Source of the DNA: Candidatus Pelagibacter communis
GTDB lineage: Bacteria; Pseudomonadota; Alphaproteobacteria; Pelagibacterales; Pelagibacteraceae
DNA: 64,000 nucleotides
Assembly: GCF_001180105.1 (NCBI RefSeq)
Contig: NZ_CVSO01000002.1
Span: forward strand, 62,001-126,000
Direction: 5' to 3'
Shown here piece by piece: positions 8,599 to 16,206 of the stretch. Made by a program: the position numbers and the translations under genes. Positions within the stretch are counted from its first letter, which is position 1; each line of letters starts with the position of its first letter. The notes below the pieces were generated by a model. The model did no database searches and was not told the DNA's origin. It saw only the letters and a list, made by a program, of their open reading frames with translations.

Positions 8599-9504
8599 AT
8601 GCTAGAGCTTAAAAACGAAAAAGTAGCTATTCCTGTAGTACTGTTAGCTGGTATTTTATGGTCTTTTGGACCTTTAGTTGTAAGACATATTGACCAACCC
8701 GAATTGGTTCCATGGCAATATCTTTTAGGAAGAGGTGTTACAATTTTTTTAATACTAAACTTATATTTATTTTTTGAAGAAGGATTGTCATTTTACAAAA
8801 ATTATAAAAAGGTAGGGGTGTCAGGATTAATTGGGAGCGCTGGGCTGGGTATTGCCATGATCACGTTTATTTGGTCCATTACTAACACATCTGCTGCAAT
8901 AACTTTGTTGTGTTTAGCAGCCATGCCTTTCATTACTGCATTTTTAGGTTTCTTATTTTTAAAAGAAAAAATTTCAACTAACGTTTGGATAGCAATAATT
9001 ATTGCTGCTATTGGTATAATAATAATAGCATTCGGCAATACTAACAAAGGTTCAATTTTTGGTCTTTTGTTTGGTATTTTATCTGCAGTAGGTTTTTCAG
9101 TTTTTTCTGTGTCTCTAAGATGGAGACCTGAAACTCCAAAATTTACAACTGTTGCAATTGCTGGATTGATTTGTGCAATAGTTTCAATAGTAATACTGGT
9201 TGAGACTGACAGTAGTTTAATTTCTTCAAGCCGTAACCAAGGCTTGTTTTCAGTTCACGGCACTTTAGTTTGTGTGGGATTAATTCTTTATTCATTAGGT
9301 TCTAAAATGATACCAGCCGCAGAACTTACACTATTGTCTCTAACAGAGGTAATTGGTGGAATTTTTTGGGTTTGGTTACCAATATTAGGAATTAATGAAG
9401 TTCCTACTAATAACACAATTATAGGCGGCTTTTTAATTTTTATCTCAATAATTTATTATAGTTTAATTATAAAAAACAATAGAAGATTTATTGCATTAAA
9501 CTAA
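8599..9504 (+). CDS. DMT superfamily transporter (EamA)
   Basis: Ten-helix inner-membrane transporter of the drug/metabolite family with two EamA repeats. The first repeat begins at residue 12 and ends with the conserved AITLLCLAAMPFITAFLGFLFLKE segment near residue 98; the second ends at the equivalent LTLLSLTEVIGGIFWVWL near residue 238. Substrates are typically amino acids, nucleosides or other small metabolites. Its stop codon abuts the amidinotransferase ATG with no spacer, so the pair is almost certainly one transcript. That makes a guanidino or amino compound a plausible but unproven cargo. Confidence 0.87.
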   Translation: MLELKNEKVAIPVVLLAGILWSFGPLVVRHIDQPELVPWQYLLGRGVTIFLILNLYLFFEEGLSFYKNYKKVGVSGLIGSAGLGIAMITFIWSITNTSAAITLLCLAAMPFITAFLGFLFLKEKISTNVWIAIIIAAIGIIIIAFGNTNKGSIFGLLFGILSAVGFSVFSVSLRWRPETPKFTTVAIAGLICAIVSIVILVETDSSLISSSRNQGLFSVHGTLVCVGLILYSLGSKMIPAAELTLLSLTEVIGGIFWVWLPILGINEVPTNNTIIGGFLIFISIIYYSLIIKNNRRFIALN

Positions 9505-10617
9505 ATGACAAATAAAAAAATTGTTAATAGTTGGAATGAGTGGGATCCACTTAAGCACGTAATTGTTGGAAAGGCAGACGGTTGTTGCATACCAGCACCA
9601 GAGCCAGCTCTTGATGCAAAGGTTCCAGAAGATTCAGATATGAAAGGTCAACACGGTCCACGAACAAAAGATACAGTTGATAAAGCTAATCAACTTTTAA
9701 ATGACTTCGCTTCCTTATTAGAAAAAAGAGGAATTAAAGTTGATAGACCTGTTCCTTTAAATCATAATCAAAAAATTTCTACACCAGATTGGGAAGTTGA
9801 AAGTATGTTTGGTTGTATGCCTGCAAGGGACATAATTTTGACTGTTGGAAACGAAATGTTAGAGGCAACAATGAGTTATAGGTGTAGATGGTTTGAATAT
9901 TTAAATTATAGACCGCTAATTAAAAAATATTATGATCAAGATAAAAATATGAGACACGAGTCAGCACCAAAACCAAGACTTACAGATGTAGATTATAGAA
10001 AGGATTATTTATCTGATAAGATTGGTGTAAAAAAACGTCTTGAATGGACTGAAAAAAAGTTTTTTGTTACTACAGAGGAAGAACCATTATTCGACGCTGC
10101 AGATATATTACGATTTGGTAAGGATTTAATTGTCCAACATGGTTTTACCACAAACTTAAGTGGAATTGATTGGTTAAGAAGACATTTTAAAAATCACAGA
10201 GTTCATGCCGTGAATTTTCCAGGCGATCCATATCCAATTCATATTGATGCAACTTTCACACCTGTCACAGAAGGTATAATTATTAATAATCCTCAAAGAA
10301 AGCTACCAACTTCACAAAGAAAACTTTTTGAGGATAATGGATGGAAAATATTAGACTCAGCTCAACCAGCTCACAATACTCCACCTCCATTATGCTATTC
10401 CTCAGTTTGGCTTTCAATGAATGTGCTCGTGTTAGATCCAAAAACAGTTTGTGTTGAAAAAAGTGAAGTTTACCAAGCTGATCAGTTGGATAAACTAGGT
10501 TTAGAAGTTGTGCCAGTAGATTTAAGAGATGCTTATGCCTTTGGTGGTGGTCTTCACTGTTGTACTGCAGATGTATATAGAGAAGGTGATTTAAAAGATT
10601 ATTTTCCGAAACAATAA
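9505..10617 (+). CDS. Glycine amidinotransferase-like enzyme
   Basis: Amidinotransferase of the AGAT family, 370 residues, which moves an amidino group from arginine to an amine such as glycine via a covalent Cys intermediate. The active-site Cys lies in GGGLHCCTADV near residue 350; the partnering His and Asp are in PIHIDATF (near 247) and FDAADIL (near 197), in the order seen in human AGAT. The early EWDPLKHVIVGKADG is also typical. The acceptor amine cannot be read from sequence. It directly follows an EamA transporter and its stop is flush with the stop of the opposite-strand coiled-coil gene. Confidence 0.85.
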   Translation: MTNKKIVNSWNEWDPLKHVIVGKADGCCIPAPEPALDAKVPEDSDMKGQHGPRTKDTVDKANQLLNDFASLLEKRGIKVDRPVPLNHNQKISTPDWEVESMFGCMPARDIILTVGNEMLEATMSYRCRWFEYLNYRPLIKKYYDQDKNMRHESAPKPRLTDVDYRKDYLSDKIGVKKRLEWTEKKFFVTTEEEPLFDAADILRFGKDLIVQHGFTTNLSGIDWLRRHFKNHRVHAVNFPGDPYPIHIDATFTPVTEGIIINNPQRKLPTSQRKLFEDNGWKILDSAQPAHNTPPPLCYSSVWLSMNVLVLDPKTVCVEKSEVYQADQLDKLGLEVVPVDLRDAYAFGGGLHCCTADVYREGDLKDYFPKQ

Positions 10618-11352
10618 TTAATTCTTAGAAGAATTTTCAACATCAAGAGCTTCTAACTGCTGAGTAACTTCATCACTGTTATCAGAGTAGCTTGCATCAT
10701 TACTTTTTTTGTTACTTTCTCTCATTCTCAATCTTTGTTCTTTTAATTTTTCTTGTTCTTCTCTAGCTTTTTGCTCACGATCAAATTTTTCTTCCCATTC
10801 TTTTAATCTAAGTGCTTCAATATTTCTTTGCTCTTGCTCTTTTTGATCTCTAATTTTTTGTTCTCTTCTTTTTCTTCTTGTTTCTTTTAATTCTTTTTCT
10901 TTTTGCTCGTCCTCTCTTACTTTTAAATCAATATCTTTACGATTTTGTTCATCAGATCTTATTTGAAGTTCTTTTTCTTTCTTTTTAAGTTCTAAATCTT
11001 TATTTTTTTGCTCTTCACTTTTAAATTTTAAATTTAATTCTTTTTCTTTTAATGAATTTTCTTTATTTTTTAATTCATTGTCTTTTAATTCTAATTCTCT
11101 TTCTTTAAGTTTTAAGTTTTCAAATTTTATCTGTAATTTTTCTTCTTGTTTTCTAAAGTTATCTTCTTTAGCTCGTAATTCTTTTTTTTCTAAACTAAGT
11201 TTACTAAATTCCTGTTTTTTTAAATCTTTCTCCAACTGTTGTTGCTTAAGTTTTTGATTATTTTTGTATTCTTTTATTGCACTTGAAGTAAAACTCGCGA
11301 GCCTTGTAAACGCTCCGTGTTCAATTTTTTTTCTTTTTTTTCTCTTAGGCAT
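10618..11352 (-). CDS. Highly charged coiled-coil protein, unknown function
   Basis: Protein of 244 residues from ATG 11352 (an ATG at 11376 in frame would add 8). After a basic start (MPKRKKRKK) and a short globular-looking ARLASFTSSAIKEY-like region, residues from about 35 to 215 are almost entirely Lys, Glu, Gln, Leu and Arg. They form imperfect repeats of the type LKxKExEL, with Leu at heptad-like spacing. This predicts one long coiled coil or a single stable alpha helix of about 180 residues. The tail is acidic and Ser/Asn-rich. There is no signal peptide or membrane segment. Function unknown; structural or nucleic-acid-associated roles are possible. Confidence 0.75.
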   Translation of the reverse strand: MPKRKKRKKIEHGAFTRLASFTSSAIKEYKNNQKLKQQQLEKDLKKQEFSKLSLEKKELRAKEDNFRKQEEKLQIKFENLKLKERELELKDNELKNKENSLKEKELNLKFKSEEQKNKDLELKKKEKELQIRSDEQNRKDIDLKVREDEQKEKELKETRRKRREQKIRDQKEQEQRNIEALRLKEWEEKFDREQKAREEQEKLKEQRLRMRESNKKSNDASYSDNSDEVTQQLEALDVENSSKN

Positions 11353-11447
11353 TTTTTTTTGTGCACATTTAAGCAAATAAAGTTAAATTCAACAAGATTA
11401 AATTTATTTTATTGTTTAATTTGAGTTACAACCAAGAATAGAAACAA

Positions 11448-12725
11448 TTATTTTATTTTTTCAGGCTCCTCAATAGGCTCTGTTGTAGGGTTTAATTCCA
11501 TTCCAACAGGAGTAATCGTAGTAGGAACAGCAACAAACTGTGAGTCAGGATTTTCCTCAGATGGTCTAATTTTCATTCTATAAACAGCAAAAACACCTAT
11601 TAAACAGTGGAATATAATAAGAAATACAAAAAATCCATTATTACCAACTAAATCCATAAGCAAAGAACATAAAAATGGTCCACTGATCGCTCCTAAACCA
11701 AAGGCAAATTGCAAACCTGCTCCTGCAGCAACAAACTTATCTCTAGTTATAAAGTCATTGGTATGTGCAAGTATCAAAGAAAACATTGGTAAGCTACATA
11801 CAGAAAAGGCTATTAAAAAAATATAAAACCAAAGCTTTGAAGACCCCAAACCATCTGGTAAATACATTGTCCCAACTGAAAAGATTGCAAAGAAAGCAAA
11901 TAATGCAGCTCCGAAAGTTGAATAAATAATAACTTTTCTTCTATCAAATTTATCTGAAATGTAGCCCACAGGATATTGAGAAATAGCACCTGAAATTGCC
12001 AACATAAAAGTAACTAAAGATATATCAAATATACTAAAATTCATTGAAGCTGCATAAACTGCCAACAAGGTAAACAATGCTGATTGAATAGTTCCATAAA
12101 GAACAGAACTCACCATTCCAAGGGGTGATGATGAATACAATTCTTTTAAACTCATACTTTTTATTTTCTTAAAAGTTGGCGGCTTTCTTTTTGTCAATAA
12201 AATAGGCAGAAGGGCTAATGACATTAGAACGGATATTAAAATAAAAGGCTGAAAATTCTCGGGACTACTAAAATTTAATAAAAACATTCCTGATCCCATA
12301 GATCCATATAAAATAATCATATAAATAGATAAAACTTTACCTCTATTTTTATTACTTGATCTATCGTTCAACCAGCTCTCGGCAATCGTATAAATTGAAA
12401 CCATTGAGTATCCTGTAACTACTCTTAATAAGAACCAAGTTAAGGGATTTACAAAAACTGAGTGAACTAGTATGGCAAGTGAAGCTACAGATGCAAAAGC
12501 AGCAAACACCCTTATATGACCAACACCTGATATAACTGAAGGAACGGTTCTAGCACCTATAAAGTAACCTACAAAATAGCCAGACATCATGAATCCAGTT
12601 GAGGCAAGGCTAAACTCTTCAATAACTGCTCTAACTCCCAATAAAGCATTTTGATAACCATAGGCTAGCATAATCGCACCCATACCCAAAAATAATGCCC
12701 AAGAATTTTTAAATACTTTATTCAT
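11448..12725 (-). CDS. MFS transporter (YcaD-like)
   Basis: Major facilitator superfamily permease of 425 residues with about 12 predicted helices. The cytoplasmic loop 8-9 motif appears as GYISDKFDRRKVI near residue 255. The AESWLNDRSSNKNRGKVLSIYMI block near residue 115 is typical of the YcaD-like branch, where the Arg-Gly after helix 4 is conserved. The C-terminus is a cytosolic Pro/Glu/Thr-rich tail of about 40 residues. Substrate unknown. It is 58 bases downstream of a same-strand EamA gene, so the two may be co-transcribed. Confidence 0.85.
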   Translation of the reverse strand: MNKVFKNSWALFLGMGAIMLAYGYQNALLGVRAVIEEFSLASTGFMMSGYFVGYFIGARTVPSVISGVGHIRVFAAFASVASLAILVHSVFVNPLTWFLLRVVTGYSMVSIYTIAESWLNDRSSNKNRGKVLSIYMIILYGSMGSGMFLLNFSSPENFQPFILISVLMSLALLPILLTKRKPPTFKKIKSMSLKELYSSSPLGMVSSVLYGTIQSALFTLLAVYAASMNFSIFDISLVTFMLAISGAISQYPVGYISDKFDRRKVIIYSTFGAALFAFFAIFSVGTMYLPDGLGSSKLWFYIFLIAFSVCSLPMFSLILAHTNDFITRDKFVAAGAGLQFAFGLGAISGPFLCSLLMDLVGNNGFFVFLIIFHCLIGVFAVYRMKIRPSEENPDSQFVAVPTTITPVGMELNPTTEPIEEPEKIK

Positions 12726-12783
12726 AAATTGGCAGCTTCTTATTTCTGATTTGAGACTAAATCAAGAAATTATTATGACAAAC

Positions 12784-13644
12784 TTATGACTTTTTTAATT
12801 TTAAGAAAGAGTGGGTAGCTATCGTTAGTACAATTATAGCACCCCCTACGATTGTTTCAGGTGTAGGCTGTTCTTTGATAATAAGCCAGACCCAAATCGG
12901 ACCTATTATAGTTTCTAACAAAAAAAATAAGTTTACCTCGGCTGCTGTTATAAACCTAGGTGCTATAGTAACAAGAACGAATGGTATAGCCACACACATT
13001 ACACACATTAAAGGAACAATATAAATATCGTTATTATTCAGAGAATAATCTTTTACAAAAAGCATTGCAAAAAGCGCTATGATCAACTTTCCAACCACTG
13101 CAGAGGGAACCAGGTTTAATTTTTTTGCTGATCTAATTATAACAGCACCCACTGCTAGACCTATGGCAGCAACAAATCCTAAAATATCACCAAAAAAATT
13201 TCCTAACTTGATTGAGTCGTAAAAAATATACAGTGCAGCAAAAAAAGTTATAAAAATTGCTACCCAGGTTTTTTTATCGGGATTTTCTTTAAGGAAAAAT
13301 GATCCAAGAATGGCAGACAACATTGGAGCTGTAGCAATCATTATCAAAGTATTAGCGACATTTGTATTTTGAATCGAAACGACAAAAGCAATATTAGTTA
13401 CTGAAAAAGTTAAAACATAAGCTAAACCATAATAGCTATTTGACCTTAACAAATTAAAAAATTTTAATCTGTAAATTAAAAGCATTCCAATAAAAACTAA
13501 AATAAACGGTATAATGCCTCTATAAAAAACCAAACTCCAAGTTTCAACATTAGATAGTCTAATAAATAAAGAGTCTGGTGTTATAAACATCACAGCCACA
13601 AAAGCCATCAAAGACCCTTTTTTTTGATCTGATAAACTTTTCAT
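12784..13644 (-). CDS. DMT superfamily transporter (EamA)
   Basis: Ten-helix EamA-type permease of 286 residues. The first repeat ends in ANTLIMIATAPMLSAILGSFFLKE near residue 120; the second ends in AAEVNLFFLLETIIGPIWVWL near residue 255, a layout shared with the transporter at 8599. Substrate unknown. It begins 21 bases after the HD-domain gene on the same strand, making an operon with it likely and hinting that the HD protein and the transporter act on related metabolites; this is inference only. Confidence 0.86.
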   Translation of the reverse strand: MKSLSDQKKGSLMAFVAVMFITPDSLFIRLSNVETWSLVFYRGIIPFILVFIGMLLIYRLKFFNLLRSNSYYGLAYVLTFSVTNIAFVVSIQNTNVANTLIMIATAPMLSAILGSFFLKENPDKKTWVAIFITFFAALYIFYDSIKLGNFFGDILGFVAAIGLAVGAVIIRSAKKLNLVPSAVVGKLIIALFAMLFVKDYSLNNNDIYIVPLMCVMCVAIPFVLVTIAPRFITAAEVNLFFLLETIIGPIWVWLIIKEQPTPETIVGGAIIVLTIATHSFLKLKKS

Positions 13645-13665
13645 ATCGAAACTTTTAAATTTATT

Positions 13666-14223
13666 TTAATAGTGGGAGTAAGGTTTTCTTGAAAAAATTT
13701 TTCTTACCAATGGTTCAAATTCCTTTAAACTCATTGACTTGTAATTAGGATCGAATGAACACTGATCATACTTTTCACAAAAGTTTATTGTATCTTGATA
13801 ATACTTGTGATCTTTATATTTTTCTCTTTTAAATCTATCAGCTCCAAGATGGTGTGCATAATAATACATTTGGAACTCACCATGTTTTTCAATAATCCAA
13901 TGAGTTTTTTCAGATACATAAGGTTTTAATACTGATGCCGCATACTCTGAGTGGTTTAAAGGAGCTAATTCATCTCCAATATCATGCAATAAACACGCAA
14001 CAACCATCTCTTCACTTTCATTATTTCTAAAAGCTCTCGTAGCACTCTGCAAGGAATGCTCTAATCTCGTGATTTTATAACCTTCTAAAGTTGAGGTCAT
14101 TCTAGACAAAAAATTTAGTATTCTTTCAGCCGTCTCACCAACATATTCTCTTTCTAATTTATCCAGAAAAACATAGTCCTCTTTGGAGCCATTTTTCATT
14201 TCAGTAAAGTTAACTTTTTTCAT
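13666..14223 (-). CDS. HD-domain protein (phosphohydrolase or diiron-oxygenase-like)
   Basis: HD-superfamily metalloprotein of 185 residues. Metal ligands are His56 (RLEHSLQ), the HD pair in ACLLHDIGDEL near 80, a His in NHSEYAA near 97 and a further His in IIEKHGEF. The LEH...LLHDIGD...NHSEYAA...KHG pattern is shared with a family that includes PhnZ/TmpB-type mixed-valence diiron oxygenases of phosphonate breakdown. However, the Tyr and Glu that PhnZ uses as an active-site clamp are not at the same spacing before His56. It is likely to be either a phosphohydrolase or an oxygenase; I cannot decide. It lies 2 bases after purF and just before an EamA transporter. Confidence 0.75.
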   Translation of the reverse strand: MKKVNFTEMKNGSKEDYVFLDKLEREYVGETAERILNFLSRMTSTLEGYKITRLEHSLQSATRAFRNNESEEMVVACLLHDIGDELAPLNHSEYAASVLKPYVSEKTHWIIEKHGEFQMYYYAHHLGADRFKREKYKDHKYYQDTINFCEKYDQCSFDPNYKSMSLKEFEPLVRKIFSRKPYSHY

Positions 14224-14225
14224 AC

Positions 14226-15707
14226 CTAATTATTAGACTTTGTACTCAATAAAGACAACTGTGTCACTTTATTATCACCTAAGTCATCAATTAATTTAAC
14301 AGGATAATCACCTGTAAAATAGTGGTCAGTCAATTGCGGGTATGTAGAGTTTCTTTTTTCATAACCCATTGCTCTATATAAACCATCAACACTTAAAAAC
14401 TTTAAAGATTTTGCATCTATATATTTGCAAATTTCTTCATTGGTTTTATTAGCTGCTAAAAGCTCCTTTTTTGTGGGTGTATCAACACCATAGAAGTCCG
14501 GAAATCTAATTTCAGGTGATGCAATTCTAACATGCACTTCTTTTGCCCCAAAGTCATATAACATTTTTACTATTTTATGTGAGGTCGTACCCCTTACTAA
14601 AGAGTCATCAACTAAAACAATTTTTTTATTTTTGATAGTAGATTTATTTGCATTTAATTTTAATCTAACTCCAAGGCTTCTTATCTTTTGAGCTGGCTCA
14701 ATAAAAGTTCTTCCCACATAATGATTTCTTATTAAACCGAGATCAAAATTAATTTTTTCATGTTGGCTATAACCGATAGCTGCAGCGTTCCCCGAGTCTG
14801 GAACAGGAACTACTAAATCAGCATCAATACTCGTTTCTTTTGCAAGCTCTACACCAAAATTTTTTCTATACTCATAGGCACATTTTCCATTTAAAATACT
14901 ATCTGGTCTTGAAAAATAGATATATTCAAAAACACACGGCCTAATTTTTTTTAATGGAAACGGTTTCAAACTAATAAGTTTTTTATTTTCAACATAAACT
15001 ATTTCACCATTTTCTACGTCTCTTACATATTTAGCCCCTATAATATCTAATGCACAAGTTTCGGAGGCAAAAACATAAGAGTCTTTTAGTTTTCCTATAA
15101 CCAAAGGTCTTATTCCAAAAGGGTCTCTTACCCCGATAAGCAAATCTCTTGCTAACATCACAAGAGCATAACCTCCTTGTATTTGAAACAAAGCATCAAT
15201 AATTTTATCTATAACTTTTCCTCTTTTTGATCTTGCAATTAACTGAACGATTGTTTCAGTATCAGACGTAGTATAAAAAATTGCACCATCTTCGACTAGT
15301 TTTCTTCTAAGAGTTATTGCATTTGTAAGATTACCATTATGAGCTACTCCAATTCCTCCAGTATTAGTGTCTGCGTAAAAAGGTTGAATGTTTCTTAACG
15401 TTGTACCTCCAGTGGTACTGTATCTATTGTGAGCAATAGCAAAACTACCTGGTAAAGATTTTAAAACTTCTTCTTTATTAAAATTATCACCGACTAATCC
15501 AAATCTTTTTTCTGAGTGATACTTCTTTCCGTCAAAGGTTACGACTCCACAACCTTCTTGCCCTCTATGTTGTAAAGCATGTAAACCAAGTGTAGAAAGT
15601 GTTGATGCATCTTGATTGTCGCTTATACCAAAAACACCACATTCCTCTTTAAGTTTTGGTTTAAAGTTCTTGAACTTTTTCTTTAGTATCTTGGTAATTT
15701 TCTTCAT
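14226..15707 (-). CDS. purF: Amidophosphoribosyltransferase
   Basis: First committed enzyme of purine synthesis: PRPP plus glutamine gives phosphoribosylamine. The N-terminal nucleophile is Cys23 in EECGVFGI, so the first 22 residues (very Lys-rich) should be cleaved off as a propeptide. The PRPP motif VLVDDSLVRGTT is near residue 350, and LQHRGQEG marks the glutaminase domain. The C-terminal TDHYFTGDYP has no Cys at the position used by cluster-containing PurF proteins, so a [4Fe-4S] cluster is unlikely. The ATG lies 47 bases inside cvpA and no alternative start exists between it and Cys23. Confidence 0.95.
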   Translation of the reverse strand: MKKITKILKKKFKNFKPKLKEECGVFGISDNQDASTLSTLGLHALQHRGQEGCGVVTFDGKKYHSEKRFGLVGDNFNKEEVLKSLPGSFAIAHNRYSTTGGTTLRNIQPFYADTNTGGIGVAHNGNLTNAITLRRKLVEDGAIFYTTSDTETIVQLIARSKRGKVIDKIIDALFQIQGGYALVMLARDLLIGVRDPFGIRPLVIGKLKDSYVFASETCALDIIGAKYVRDVENGEIVYVENKKLISLKPFPLKKIRPCVFEYIYFSRPDSILNGKCAYEYRKNFGVELAKETSIDADLVVPVPDSGNAAAIGYSQHEKINFDLGLIRNHYVGRTFIEPAQKIRSLGVRLKLNANKSTIKNKKIVLVDDSLVRGTTSHKIVKMLYDFGAKEVHVRIASPEIRFPDFYGVDTPTKKELLAANKTNEEICKYIDAKSLKFLSVDGLYRAMGYEKRNSTYPQLTDHYFTGDYPVKLIDDLGDNKVTQLSLLSTKSNN

Positions 15708-16206
15708 TCGGGAATTCTTTTATTAAATAATTGCTTCCCTTGAGAACATAAGGAAAGCTTATTGATTGGTCAAGATTTATTGGCCACTTATTATGATTAT
15801 ATATGATGTCTATTGTTGCAAAAATACATACCGAAATAACGTAAGCTCTTAAAAATCCAAAAAAGAATCCAAATATTTTATCTAAAGTACCAATTCCCGA
15901 GTAACTTACTGCTTTACTGATTCCTTTATTAATCATTAATACAATGAATAAAACAATTATAAAAATACTTAAACCAAGCATAATATCTAAAACATATTCA
16001 TTATCTAAAATGCCCTCAACAAAAGGTTTGGCTTTTGGAAATAAGTAAAGAGCAACAACGTATGAGAACAACCACTTACTAGCTGACAAAACACTTAAAA
16101 CAAAACCTTTAGAGGAACATTTGATTAAAGATAATACAGTTAAGGCAAGATATATAAGGTCGAACAATTGAAGTTTATCAAAAAAATTCAAAAACTGATC
16201 AAACAT
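15661..16206 (-). CDS. cvpA: CvpA family membrane protein
   Basis: Inner-membrane protein of the CvpA (colicin V production) family, 181 residues with four predicted helices, beginning with a FDLIYLALTVLSLIKCSSKGF segment typical of the family. Its exact function is unresolved; cvpA sits upstream of purF in many proteobacteria, and that order is kept here. Its 3' end overlaps the purF start by 47 bases, while its start overlaps the RND exporter stop by 8 bases, so the three are likely translationally coupled. Confidence 0.88.
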   Translation of the reverse strand: MFDQFLNFFDKLQLFDLIYLALTVLSLIKCSSKGFVLSVLSASKWLFSYVVALYLFPKAKPFVEGILDNEYVLDIMLGLSIFIIVLFIVLMINKGISKAVSYSGIGTLDKIFGFFFGFLRAYVISVCIFATIDIIYNHNKWPINLDQSISFPYVLKGSNYLIKEFPNEENYQDTKEKVQEL

